Shown one piece after another: positions 43,303 to 54,154 of a stretch of DNA of 64,000 nt. Under the pieces are notes generated by a model. That model was not told the DNA's origin. It made no database searches and worked only from the letters and a program-made list of their open reading frames with translations. Both the position numbers and the translations under genes were made by a program. This stretch comes from Rhododendron vialii (lineage: Eukaryota > Streptophyta > Magnoliopsida > Ericales > Ericaceae). The DNA lies in contig NC_080567.1 in NCBI RefSeq assembly GCF_030253575.1, forward strand, positions 19,059,001-19,123,000, in the 5' to 3' direction. Position 1 is the first letter of the stretch; each line of letters begins with the position of its first letter.

Positions 43303-46071
43303 ATGGGTATATGCCTATCTAATGCATCTGGAGAAATTCATGAGAAAAAGGATTCCCAAGAAAATTTGGTCTACTATGAAGAGAAAATCAGTACTAGTGA
43401 AATTCAAAGGCTTGGCTCTCTTTATTCTCATGAAGGGAGCAAAGGATTGAACCAAGATGCTGCAATTGTATACCAGGTAAGCTATTTAATCCCCCTCCAA
43501 AGAAAAAAAATCAGCTTTGTTTAAGGCCTTACTGTTTTGTGGGCTATTTTCTTGTTTTAAGAATCCATAATAACGTTTCGTTTCGTTCAAATTCTCATCA
43601 GTCCCACAAATATCAGCATTTTTTCTCGGTCTAGCATAGGATTTAGATGAAGAGCTGTCCTCATAAAGATTATCAGACTTAAAACTTTCAAGAAAAGTTG
43701 TCATGAATTGGGCACCAACATATGTTCTTTTGGGTAATTTTGGTTGTCTTGATGCAAAAAGGAATCCTTCAGGTTTGATTTGGATCATGACTTGAGGCTG
43801 CCAAAGATAGAAAAATTTCTGAACAAATTCATGATCCAAGAAAGCCTTAACATGCTTTTTCATTTGAATTTGATTGTTTACCTAGCTACATATATTACAT
43901 AAAAATTGCTAGACTGTATCTGATTTTTGGATTTCTTTACTCTCCAGAAATCCATTCTCAGGACATTGAATGTGATGATCATGGAGTTCTCAGTAAAATG
44001 GATAATAGACTCAATCCAAACGATTAGGCCTTGTTTGATTGGTCGGACTATGTGCAACCCCACAGCATGATTCAAAGTCCCACCGGGTTAACGGCCAAGG
44101 GGTCACTAATTAATTACCACCACATCCTCCAAGATATATTGCCTACCCTCTGCTTATTTAGTTGTTGTCCAACAGAATCTCCATTGATTATTGCATTCGA
44201 AGGAGGGAATAGCGATGACCATGGATGTATAATCTCATTTTATGTTTATTCTGGCCAATTAAACAGGCCCTTATTAGGCGACTATTACTCTATCTATAGC
44301 CTGTCATTATTAATTTGGATATTTTTCCTTTCAAGGGCTATGGAATGCAAGATGGAGCTTTGTGTGGAGTTTTCGATGGCCATGGAAGGAATGGCCACAG
44401 AGTAAGCAAGTTGGTGAGAAACAAGTTGCCTTCACTGTTGCTAAACCAAAAGATTAATGCTCTCGCAAAGGTCAATACAGTTGGGTATGGCTGTAATTTC
44501 CTTAATCATAATGAGAAGGCGGAGGGTGAAAATTTGCCAAACAAGGATTTCAACAGATGGGAAGAGGCTTGTGTTAACGCCTTCAAAGTTATGGACAAGG
44601 AGATTAAGCTTATTGAGAGTTTGGACTGCTCATGCAGTGGAACCACCGCGGTGGTTGTCATAAGACAGGTAAGCAAAAGAAAGTGCCCTTGACAAATGAA
44701 AGCACATACACAAAATGAAAACATTTTTGTGTTTATTGTTTTTCGGGCGAGGAAAACAGTTTTTAAGATTTCAGGTTCTTGGTGTCGCCAAATGATTGTA
44801 GTGGCAATATTTTTTTTTTTCTGCACTCTTTTGGTTCCCTATCAGTTCAACAGGTAAAATTTTCTTTTTTTGTGATACTCATAGCATATTGTGAAATTTG
44901 TAATAGGGTGAAGATCTTAGTATTGCTAATCTAGGAGACTCGAGAGCAGTGATGGGGACAATCACTCAGGAGGATGGAGTACTGAGGGCTGTTCAATTGA
45001 CTACAGATTTGAAGCCTGGTTTACCAAGTAAGACAATTTTTCTCTCATTGAGTATGACCACAGAATCTCTGTCGTATCGTACCAAATTGGCAGCCACACA
45101 ATCATGTCTCGAAATTTTTGTTTCCATGAACCAATGATATCGATAGAGGGAGGATCCTGTTCCAAAGACAGTGAAAGCTTGTCAGCAAATACTTGGTCGA
45201 TTTACTGTTCAGTGTAGTTTCTGTTTCTTGTGCTCATTTTTTACAAATACAAAAAACTTGTATAGTTGGATGTTTTCTAACCTTTTTCTTGTAGTTTTCA
45301 TGGTAAATGACTAGTTTTTATCGGAAACTGTTTAAAGAAGTTAGCAAATTTTCGATAAGCAAGTCCATTTAAGATATAAACAATGCAAAACTGTTAAAGC
45401 AAATTTTAAAATGACTTTCGAGAACTGTCCTACAAAACAGATTCTGACAGTAATATGATATGACGATGGATTTTGCCGTTGCTTTGTGCAGTGGAAGCCG
45501 ATCGAATAAGGAAGAGTAACGGTCGAGTGGTTGCATTGAAAGAAGAGCCGCACATTCAGAGAGTGTGGTTGCCCCATCTTGACTCGCCAGGGCTAGCCAT
45601 GTCTCGAGCTTTTGGAGACTTTCTGCTAAAAAATCATGGAATTATCGCCATCCCTGACGTCTCCTACCGCCGTCTTACATCAAATGATCAGTTTCTTGTT
45701 CTTGCCACGGATGGGGTAAGGCCATTTTTCAGCGATTAACTGCTCCAGACAACTTTAATACAATAACAAGCATAGCAATTGGCATCCTTTTCTAGAGAAA
45801 ATTCCTGGGGTCTACATATAGTAGTTCTGCACAATTTGATCAACTCAACTTTTTTTTATTATTATGTGGGCAGGTGTGGGATGTGCTGAGCAACAATGAT
45901 GTGGTATCCATTGTATCAACAGAAGGGAGTGAGGAGGCGGCAGCAAGAGCAGTGGTGGAGGCGGCGGTTTCTGTCTGGAAACAGAAGTTTCCTTCCTCAA
46001 AGAGAGATGACTGCACTGCGGTTTGCCTCTTTTTGCAGAAGATCAAGAGGCTAAAACAAACCCTTGTATAA
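43303..46071 (+). CDS. Protein phosphatase 2C, clade-E-like, 5 exons
   Basis: Metal-dependent Ser/Thr phosphatase. Exons 43303-43476, 44336-44668, 44907-45027, 45492-45715, 45874-46071; GT-AG, in frame, 1050 nt, 349 aa. The N-terminus MGICLS fits N-myristoylation at Gly2 with a possible palmitoylated Cys4, as known for membrane-attached plant PP2Cs. Motifs are GLNQDAAIVY (about 48-57), CGVFDGHG (68-75, metal-binding Asp72), CSGTTAVVVIRQ (158-169), LGDSRAV (178-184), RVWLPHLDSPGLAMSRAFGD (233-252), LATDGVWDVLSN (280-291, metal-site Asp283) and DDCTAVCLFL near the end. All expected catalytic Asp positions are present. The match to the Arabidopsis clade E pattern (NQDA, RVWLP, SPGLAM) is strong. 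Exon 3-4 joining yields Met210 at a usually Gln/Ala position. Intron 1 holds an unexplained antisense frame. Confidence 0.93.
43486..43863 (-). other. Antisense 125-codon open frame in PP2C intron 1
   Basis: This open frame sits in AT-rich intron DNA and looks protein-like in part: HVKAFLDHEFVQKFFYLW, then RQPKLPKRTYVGAQFMTTFL and a Ser/Lys/Arg-rich stretch. I do not recognise a family. It may be a relic of an inserted retroelement or endogenous virus rather than a gene, as no neighbouring domain is visible. Confidence 0.3.
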
Positions 46072-48781
46072 GATGGCTCCTTTTCGTGTTGTTAGCCTGT
46101 TGTCATCTTCGGAGTTGAGCACAACCCATTTCTGTTTACAAGGACCACTGAGCAAGAAAGATCTTGGATACCAATTTCCTTGAAAACCAAATCAACATCT
46201 GAGTCACTTTCAGTGGCTAAGACAATTGCTTGTGGCCATATCACTTGGTATGATCTCTAATGGGAAAAAATCCATTGACTGAGAAATTGAATCTAGTGTG
46301 TATCTAATTTGTCAACTTACATATAACTGTACACACCCACACAATCGAAATTAACCGAGTCAGTTTCTCTCACCCAAAAGAACAAAAGAAAGCCTCGGTC
46401 CAATCATAACATAGTGAAACGCGAATCACCACCATAACATCTCCATTACTGCTTGGCCCAAATCAATGGGAAAGTTCTCAATATAATACTCTACCAATCC
46501 TTGGTAACATCTAACAAAAAGCAAATTTTCCTTTTGTCATTTTCTTCTTTTTTACTTCTCTGTCAACATATGCCAACTCCAAAGGATCACAGAACCCCTC
46601 CTCCTTTGACGATAACTAAACATGAATTCTGCTCCCTCAGTAGCAGAGAGAAAGGGACTGCTGGACAATATTTTCAAACTTGATTACCAAATTCCCAAAT
46701 CTGTAGTTAGAGCCACACAAGCCCATTTCTTCAGAGATTACGTTGATTCTTCTTTCAGATCCTCCTTTTCAGGCAGGTCATCATATGTAATGGGCACCCT
46801 CACTTTATAATGGACAAATTCACGATCCCCATCAATATTGGATTGTTCGAATCGTTATGCACATTGGGTATTATCTGCAAACCATCTGAACTGCTGCTGA
46901 CTGTAGTCTGGAGCATGACTTTTTCTTTCATAAGTAGCTTCTTTATTCTGCACTGAGTTTTACCTCACGATCGGTTGCTTGAATTGCTTCTGCAAAGTGG
47001 TAGTTAATAACACTTCAAAGCGTTAGAAGACTCTCAAACGAAGCAAATTGCATGGAACAGCATTGATGAACCAAGCAGTGGGAAGTACTTGTGGTCTTGA
47101 TAGGCATCTTTAGGAGTGAAGCTAAAGCACAACTTAAACTAAACAATGGCCTGGTGGTGAGAAGCCCGGTGTGGCGGTGTTGGCAATGATTAAGCATAAT
47201 ACAAGTTGTGTGCCCTACATAGTATTACCAGGGGCTAAGCATTGTAATACACCTCAAACTTTCCCCCCCCTGTCTCGTGCTTTCAAGACATCCATAGTAT
47301 GCCACTACCATTTCCAAAGCCTCTTCCAACTGCAGTTTTCTGCCCACCACAAGCTTGAATTGCATTCACCTGCAATTTTTATGTCAATTAAAAGTTCATG
47401 ACGTATAAAAGACTATCAAAGGGGGAAAATAGTACAAATTCATGATAAACATAAGGTTGCATCGACCTGCAACTTCTATTTACTATGAATCCAAAACACG
47501 TTGAAAACTAACTGATAGGGGAAAACAGTACAAAAGCACAATAACCACTCCGATTCTTGAGAAACTATAATCATATTCCTAAGAATCAAATTTTGGTTAA
47601 TAGCCATAGAAATAAGTAATCACACTCAAATACTTGATATGTAAATCCAGTAAGAGCCTATCTGTAAATGCTTGGGGGAAGGGAAGGCCAGATTTGACAT
47701 GAGCTGTGATAAAAAAGGATACTTAGTTCTTAAACTTAATCGGTTATAGAGCATTGAAGTGGAAAAAGATTCATGTAGTGGACCCCGGTTGATTGGAAAA
47801 CAGGGCATAGTTTGGTTTGGTTGGCAACTACTCAAATCCACAAGATACTGGAAACATACATGAACTACTCATTCGAAGGGCAGCATCGAATATTCAAATG
47901 CATTTGTCAAAAGTATGCATTGCACCTCCCATGTTGCACACTAGATATAAGTTTTGTGGTTTCTTTACCCTCTTTCTTTTCTAACCAAGCTGTTACTCTA
48001 TGTTCAATATGTCTATAACAGCTTATCTGCCAGCCAGCCATCCGGAACACGACATCATATTTACAATTTTTCATTAGAAGTCTGAGTAAGGCATAATCCA
48101 TCAATTTCCCGTGAAACCTAGCATGTTTGAGTATGATGTTAGAACGGCCATATCAAGTGAAATAGAAATGTATCCCTCTTAAACGAGATCAATCAAAGCA
48201 GAAACACCAGGCAACCCATGCCAGTGTACGCCAGATGTGTTTTTTTTCTCTCAGGCATTTACATGTCTAATAAACCTGGAAATGACATGAAAAGAACCCA
48301 CCCATAAACACCCTTTTTAACATCGAACAAGGGGCACAGGACAAACAACTAATGCTTTCTTTTGCTACAATTGTAGTCAGGGGGGAACAGAGATAGCCAC
48401 AAGTACAATGACTTCACAAAAACAAAAAAATAGAACCAAGTTAATTACGTAATTCTTTGGCCATGACACGTAACACATAACAAGACTTACGTAATTTAGC
48501 TTCATATTCAGCTATACTAGAAAAAAATTACAAAATGGAAGATCATTTTCCATCTCCAAATAATTGTTCAATCTTTTGTTGACGAGAGCTGAAGTTAAAA
48601 TTAACAAATGGCAGGTTTCTTTCATCATGAAAGCAGCCTAAAGAATAATATTTTAGGCTTCCAAAATAAATATCCCCTCTAAACAGGATAATTGTCTCGA
48701 ATTTCTGAATCAAATTGCTCCAACATATATTATACTAAAAGAACAGTGATATACTAGTGCATCGATAAAAATGAGAACAAG
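46072..48781. other. Spacer downstream of PP2C
   Basis: Includes the PP2C 3' UTR at its left end. The plus frame 46622-46810 (62 aa, MNSAPSVAERKGLLDNIFKL) has no known features. The rest is AT-rich with an RTE tail at 47745-47822. No gene is supported. Confidence 0.4.
47745..47822 (+). mobile_element. RTE-type LINE 3' tail
   Basis: Reads KWKKIHVVDPG, stop, then the tail catagtttggtttgg, a diverged form of the element end at 6780-6845. Confidence 0.6.
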
Positions 48782-49090
48782 TTATTTTTCATTCATCAAG
48801 CAAGACAAGTTATCACGGAAGAAGAACCTGTCAATATCTGTCCCTTTTGGCCCTGAGCTGGCTTTCTCTCTCCTATTCTTCTTCTTGTTCTTGTTGTTAT
48901 ACCTGCGATTCTTACCGGCATATACTTGGTTTACTTCAACATCATTACCACCAATGGTTTGTCCCAATTCAATCTGTAAATCATGCCCCACCAAACCTCC
49001 TTCTTCAACATCCATCATCTCGACATCTAGGACATCCTCCAAGCTATCCTCATCAAATATGGCATCTAGTATGCTCTCTCCTCTCTCCAT
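48782..49090 (-). pseudogene. PHAX-like RNA export adaptor, N-terminal fragment
   Basis: From the ATG at 49090 the frame encodes 102 residues typical of the N-terminus of plant PHAX-domain proteins: MERGESILDAIF, SLEDVLDVEMMDVEEGGLV, a basic KNRRYNNKNKKKNRR stretch, then SSGPKGTDIDRFF. The frame loses family resemblance about 15 residues later and stops at the point where the PHAX RNA-binding domain should begin. No downstream exon with that domain was found on this strand. Intact homologues go on through the PHAX domain, so this copy is truncated and probably dead. The longer open frame up to 49303 is not homologous and is ignored. Confidence 0.65.
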
Positions 49091-49910
49091 TGAACAAGAT
49101 GCACTTTGATAAGTACAGGGAAACATAAATGAGAAGCATGCGTAATTTAACCCGAATGACATACATTCAGACAAGGAAAAGGAAATAAACCAAAATAATA
49201 GCTTTGATATGAAAAGGCTAGAATGTACATTCAGTACCCATAACTTTAGTGAGGCCTTCTCATATAATTCGAGGATGGAAATAGAACGGGGGCATAAGAT
49301 CATAACTATAAAGAAAACCTAGTACAAAAGCATTAGAAATTTTGATACACGAAAAATGTAGGTAGGTTTATGACCTTATAGTGTAGTTCTAAATGCACAT
49401 ATGACTTTAGACACTAACAGAAACCATAAAGGGCAAATCCAAGCAGAAGATGATTGAACTTCGTTTTCTGCCTTCTCCAATGTTGGTTTCACCATTGAAT
49501 TGCTTATGGGAAGGATACCAAGAAAAATAGGTTCGAGGAGAAGTTATTTTCTACATGTGCCCCTAGGCCCCCTACCCAACCTGTTTCAAAAGGGATCCTC
49601 AATAGACACTCCTACTCACTTCGCAAACCATTTGCCGATGACAACAAACCAACTTGAACCTCATGCTAAATACATAGATACAAATTCAGAAGGATACAAA
49701 CTTGAAATGCTGAACCTACTCATGTATGAAGTGCTAATTTTTTTGCACAACCAATTAATACAAGAATTTGTGAAATAAGCCCATGCAGCACTGCCTCAAG
49801 GGCAATTGCGTGAGTTGCTATTTTCTGATCCTCAATAAGGTAGTGCCGCATTGATACCTTCTGCATATTATGGTTCCTAACTTAATGCCGAAGGTCAAAG
49901 CAACAATGCA
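49091..49910. other. Spacer, no supported gene
   Basis: Short frames only; the 92-codon plus frame at 49500-49778 has no recognisable features. Confidence 0.4.
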
Positions 49911-50721
49911 TTGAATAGATCGTTTAAATCACCCCTTCAATCAAAGCTAAAAGAGAAAGTGGGCATCAATAGTCATAGCTAACAAACCACACACTAAAGC
50001 AACACCAAAACATGTGCCACAGGAAGAACCAATAATGAAACAAGGCACGTGGCAACATTGTAGTCTTCGTACTATTGCATATTTCAAATCAAATCAAGGC
50101 AACATAGTTCTTTAGTTTCCTACCAAAGCACGTTGAGGAGACTGCAAAGGAAATTTATGGTAATCCAGCACCAAGCACGAATCTAGACAACAAGAATTAC
50201 AACTATCCAAACCATAGACCAAAAACAGAAACTGAGCTGTAACATAACTACTAGTAATATTAAGATAAACCATATGAACAAGTTCATCCAACAACATATA
50301 AAGGCTATTTCATAAGTAGTTGTTATCCAGAACCACATAGGTAGTAACTTCAACCAAAACCCTGTGGGTTTAACCAAAAAAAAAGCCCCCTAACCATTTT
50401 CTTCAAAAGCATAAAACTTCACCAGTGATTACACCTTACATAAACCTAATCCTTAGAAGCCTTCATTGTATCCAACACCAGCTTTGTCTGCTCCTTCATC
50501 AATTGCACCCGCTTCAGATATAAACCAACTTCACCAACATAAAAATCCTTCCACTTCTTCTCCAGCTCCTTTGCCTTCACGTCCCCAATCATACTCATAT
50601 TCTCCATCATGAAACTTTTCAGAGGCTCCTTCTCCATCGCCAACGACTGTTTTAAGCAAGGGTGTGTTGCCCAAAAGTCCCCCACTTCATCAGCTTTCAT
50701 ATCCTTCATTTCTCCTCCTTT
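49911..50721 (-). repeat. Segmental duplication, copy 2 (inverted partner at 1-848)
   Basis: Covers the last 91 codons of the GeBP-like gene, its 3' UTR and about 0.3 kb of flank. It lacks the 34-base insertion of copy 1. Confidence 0.85.
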
Positions 50722-51720
50722 CGATCCCTCTCCCAATGCAACCACCCCTTCCCCACTTTCTTCTCTAGGCAAAGCAACATCATCGAGCTTAACAGTCTTT
50801 TTTCTTGCTCTTTTAGTCCCATTACTCTTCCCATTCCCATCAACTCCATTTTTATTCTCCTCCCCCAATGCACTCTCTTTCCCATCATTTTCTTCAGGCA
50901 AAGCAACAGCATCATCGCGCTTAACAGTCTTTCTAGCTTTTTTACCCACATTCTTCCCATTCCCATCACCTCCATTATTATTCTCCTTTCCACCACCCCA
51001 TATCTTCTTTGAAAGTTCAAAACACTTATGTTCATGGGGGCTCGACAAAACAGCTTTATCCCCTCTCTCAACATTGTTACTGTACTTTCTCTTCAGCTTA
51101 TGAATCTTATCCACAAACTGACTCTTGGAAGCATCAACACTAAGAGATTTCTTGATTACCTCATAAAGACCACCCATATCCGGGGACTTGAAGTTCATCA
51201 ATCCCTCCAGTATCACAACCTCATCCTCTTCGCTCCACAGCCGGTTAATCGCACCGACAACGGACTTCTTCTTCTCTGCCGCCTCCTCGAAAACCTTGGC
51301 CTTCTTTTTCTTCCGCGATGACTCGTCGGCCTTCCTTTCGAACTCTGGCACGAGGCGTTTACCAGAGATGGGTTTCTTGGGTTGGGGCGAAACGGGCTTG
51401 ATGGTGAAACCGGAGGCGGTGGGAGAGCCCAAATGGGTCTCCGAATCGGAGCCTGGGTCGGAGTCCGAGGACCGGGAGTGTTGGGGCTTTGATAGAATGA
51501 TGGGTTTTTGAACAGAGGAATTATTTTTCTCTACCTTTTGTTCTTCTTCAACTTCTAGTTCTTCTACATCTTGTTCTTCTTCGTCTTCGGAAGATTCACA
51601 CGCTGGTGTTTGTTTGGCTGGTTCTTGGTTATGGCTCTCTTGTTCTTGTTCGTGGAGGGTGAGTTGTTCATCTTCTTCTTCCAGTGGAGCTCGCTTCTGG
51701 GCTGCCTTTTTTCGACCCAT
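50446..51720 (-). CDS. GeBP/STOREKEEPER-like transcription factor (DUF573), intronless
   Basis: A 424-aa single-exon gene of the plant GLABROUS1-enhancer-binding-protein family, which binds DNA through a noncanonical Myb/trihelix-like domain. Layout: a basic start (MGRKKAAQKRAP), a long Glu/Asp-rich region (about 14-65), a Ser/Pro linker, a basic nuclear-localisation-like SSRKKKKAK (134-142), the DUF573 DNA-binding domain (about 160-242, from RLWSEEDEVVILEGL to HKCFELSKKIWG), two similar segments of about 37 residues (246-282 and 289-325) each with DGNGK, a basic patch and an acidic end, and a C-terminal helical region (about 341-424). The start is the first ATG after a GA-rich leader (51724-51752). 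Being intronless is usual for the family. Its 3' part is duplicated, inverted, at the left window edge. Confidence 0.93.
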   Translation of the reverse strand: MGRKKAAQKRAPLEEEDEQLTLHEQEQESHNQEPAKQTPACESSEDEEEQDVEELEVEEEQKVEKNNSSVQKPIILSKPQHSRSSDSDPGSDSETHLGSPTASGFTIKPVSPQPKKPISGKRLVPEFERKADESSRKKKKAKVFEEAAEKKKSVVGAINRLWSEEDEVVILEGLMNFKSPDMGGLYEVIKKSLSVDASKSQFVDKIHKLKRKYSNNVERGDKAVLSSPHEHKCFELSKKIWGGGKENNNGGDGNGKNVGKKARKTVKRDDAVALPEENDGKESALGEENKNGVDGNGKSNGTKRARKKTVKLDDVALPREESGEGVVALGEGSKGGEMKDMKADEVGDFWATHPCLKQSLAMEKEPLKSFMMENMSMIGDVKAKELEKKWKDFYVGEVGLYLKRVQLMKEQTKLVLDTMKASKD

Positions 51721-51986
51721 GGTTTAGAGAGAGGGAGAGAGAGAGAGAGGGGTAGGGTTTGAAAAATTTTCGACTCAGGGTGAGAAATCAGGGTTTGGAG
51801 CGTGGGAAGAGAAATAGTTTCCTTGCTTTTATCGATCGCCTCTGTCCTTTCACCTTCCCTCGAATCCCTACCTAATAGTATATTGCATTAACATCCCAAT
51901 TAAGGCCACGTTTGGAACTTGTGGGAAAACGTGGTTCTTTGTTTGGTTCTTAAAGAAGAGAAGGAAAAGTTTCAAATCCCAACTCA

Positions 51987-52320
51987 GGCTCTATTGGGTT
52001 AAATAAGTCAATTGATTTTTTTTTTATTCAAATTATTTTTATATTTGTTAATTTTTCATTAATTTTTTAGAGATTATTGTAATGTCATGAAAGGAGCAAT
52101 TTAAAAAGTAAAAATTTATGATCGATATCTAATTTTTTTGAATGAAAATAAAAATAAGGCAATTTTTTCGTCCTTATTCAAAAAAAATAGATTTCGATAA
52201 GAATATTTTACTTTTTAGGTTTCTCTCGTCATAACAATGAAATAATTCCTAAAAAATTGACGAAAAACTAATAAATACGAAAAAAACATGCCAATTGACT
52301 TATTTAGGCGAACAAGACCT
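51987..52320. mobile_element. Family-N foldback MITE
   Basis: Inverted ends of the ggctctattgggttaaataa and ggtcttgttcgcctaaataa type, both continuing gtcaattg. Interior has ttgaatgaaaataaaa and attcaaaaaaaatagattt. Confidence 0.7.
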
Positions 52321-52428
52321 CAATTTCTCTTCCATTTTTCCTCTCACTTTTTCTCTTAGGGCCCGTTTCGACGCGGAGAAAGAATTGAGGGTATTAGTTA
52401 ATAAGGGGATAAGATAGTAGGAGGTATT

Positions 52429-52787
52429 AGAGCATCTCCAACCCACCTCTATTTCTCCAAAATAGAGGATGGATGTGACACATTGAGGAGAGATTTTATA
52501 ATTTATTTTCTTTTTTCTTCACTTTTTGTAATTTTTGGGAGAATTTTTGAGGGACCCACCATCCTTTTTAGAGTTTGGTCCTCTAAAAGTAAATTTGGTC
52601 CTCTAAAAATGGAGGATCAAAAGTAAATTTGGAGTACAAAATTCTTCCAAAACTCTAAAAAGGACGATGGATCCCTCAAAGATTCTTCCAAAAAGTACAA
52701 AAAGTGAAGAAAAAATGGAATAAATTACAAAATCTCCCCTCAATGTGTTACATCCATCCTCTATTTTGGATGGATTGAAGATGCTCT
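52429..52787. mobile_element. Foldback MITE (agcatctcca family), copy 2, nested
   Basis: Nearly the whole element pairs with itself: agagcatctccaaccca with tggattgaagatgctct, and aatagaggatggatgt with acatccatcctctatt. Non-coding; lies inside the larger 52359-54212 element. Confidence 0.75.
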
Positions 52788-53129
52788 TAGTTAATAAAAG
52801 ATGACTCACATTGATATGATGTTTATAGAGGAGGATTAAATAGTAAGTTGTTTGGATGATGTATTAGAGAATGGGGATTAAATAATATTTCGTTTGGATG
52901 GAGATTAATAGGGGGCATAAGGAGGGTAGATGATATAAAAAGCTATCAAATGACCCTTTTGCCCTTGTGCAGTCGCTAAATTATTATGTATTACGTTTTA
53001 TATGTAATTACAAATTTAATTATTCTTTCACAATTTAAGCCGTGATATTTATTTCTACTAACAAATTAACAAATTTAGTATTATTATTAAACAATTTTTT
53101 TTTATAAAATTTGATTTTTTTTAATAAAT

Positions 53130-53860
53130 TTTAAGTGTTCTAAATTTCAATCCATTTGAACCGGTGGAAAGATTTTAGTTTTCTGATCAATTTATCCTAA
53201 ATGGTCATGATTAAATTTTGACTCTAAGGCTCTCGTTGATTAGGCATAAGAAAGTCGTACAATCAAATATCTCTTAGAGCTAATCAACGAGTGTCATAGA
53301 GTCAAAATTTAATTATGATCATTTAGAATAAAATAATCAGAAAACTAAAATCTTTCCACCGATTCAAACAGATTGAAATTTGGAACATTTAATTTTTCAA
53401 CCTCTTTACACAGTTTATAACTAAAAAATATGGTTAAAAAAATTAAGTGTTCCAAATTTTAATTCGTTTGAATCGGTGGAAAGATTTTAGTTTTCTGATC
53501 ATTTTATCCTAAATGGTCATAATTAAATTTTGACTCTATGGCTCTCGTTGATTAGCCCTAAGAGATATTTGATTTTACGACTTTCTTAAGGCTAATCAAC
53601 GAGAGCCATAGAGTCAAAATTTAATTATGACCATTTAAGATAAAATGATCAGAAAACTAAAATCTTTCCACCGATTCAAACGGATTGCAATTTGGAACAT
53701 TTAATTTTTTACACCGTTTATATATTATAAAAAATATAGTTAAAAATTAAGTGTTCGAATTTTCAATCTGTTTGAACCGGTGCGAAGATTTTATTTTTTT
53801 GTTCATTTTATCTTAAATGGTCATAATGAATTTTTAGCTCTACGACCTTTCAATGAGCCC
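53130..53860. repeat. Tandem array of ~310-bp palindromic units (2.4 copies)
   Basis: Units start near 53130, 53441 and 53746; the third is cut to its first arm. Each full unit is an inverted repeat with arms of about 120 bp sharing ggtggaaagattttagtttt, ggctctcgttgattag and aaattttgactct. The second unit is nearly perfect over its arms. Spacers between units are also repeated. Confidence 0.85.
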
Positions 53861-54129
53861 TCTAAAAGATCCCTGAAACTAAATAAGGAGTCTTAAGATA
53901 GGTTTGAATGAAAAATATGATTTTCAGTATAATGGAGAATAGAAGTTGATTGAATGGTGGATGGAGAAAGGAGATAACGAGGGGTATTTTCATCCACAAA
54001 ATATCCCTCCAAACCCGAATTATTTTTGGGGACCTCAAGGGGAGCCCAAAATTAATACCCGAGAATTCCGAAAACTGAGGAAAACTAAAAGGGGTAAGAA
54101 ATAATGGGGGAAAAATTGGAATGACAAAC

Positions 54130-54154
54130 GGGGGGGGGGGGGGGGGGGGGGGGG
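54130..54154. repeat. 25-base G homopolymer
   Basis: Twenty-five uninterrupted G residues between tgacaaac and aatggtgg; a potential G-quadruplex or a length-uncertain sequencing tract. Confidence 0.95.

Noticed and set aside
44031-44405. 124-codon plus-strand frame before PP2C exon 2
   Set aside because: Lies in intron 1 and overlaps exon 2 in a different frame; no similarity to PP2C or anything known.
48782-49303. Longer 173-codon version of the PHAX-like frame
   Set aside because: Only the part from the Met at 49090 resembles PHAX proteins; the upstream extension is non-homologous sequence, probably 5' UTR or intron.
50609-51103. 164-codon plus-strand frame antisense to the GeBP-like gene
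   Set aside because: Mirror of the acidic/basic low-complexity coding sequence on the other strand; Ser/Pro/Phe-rich shadow without family features.
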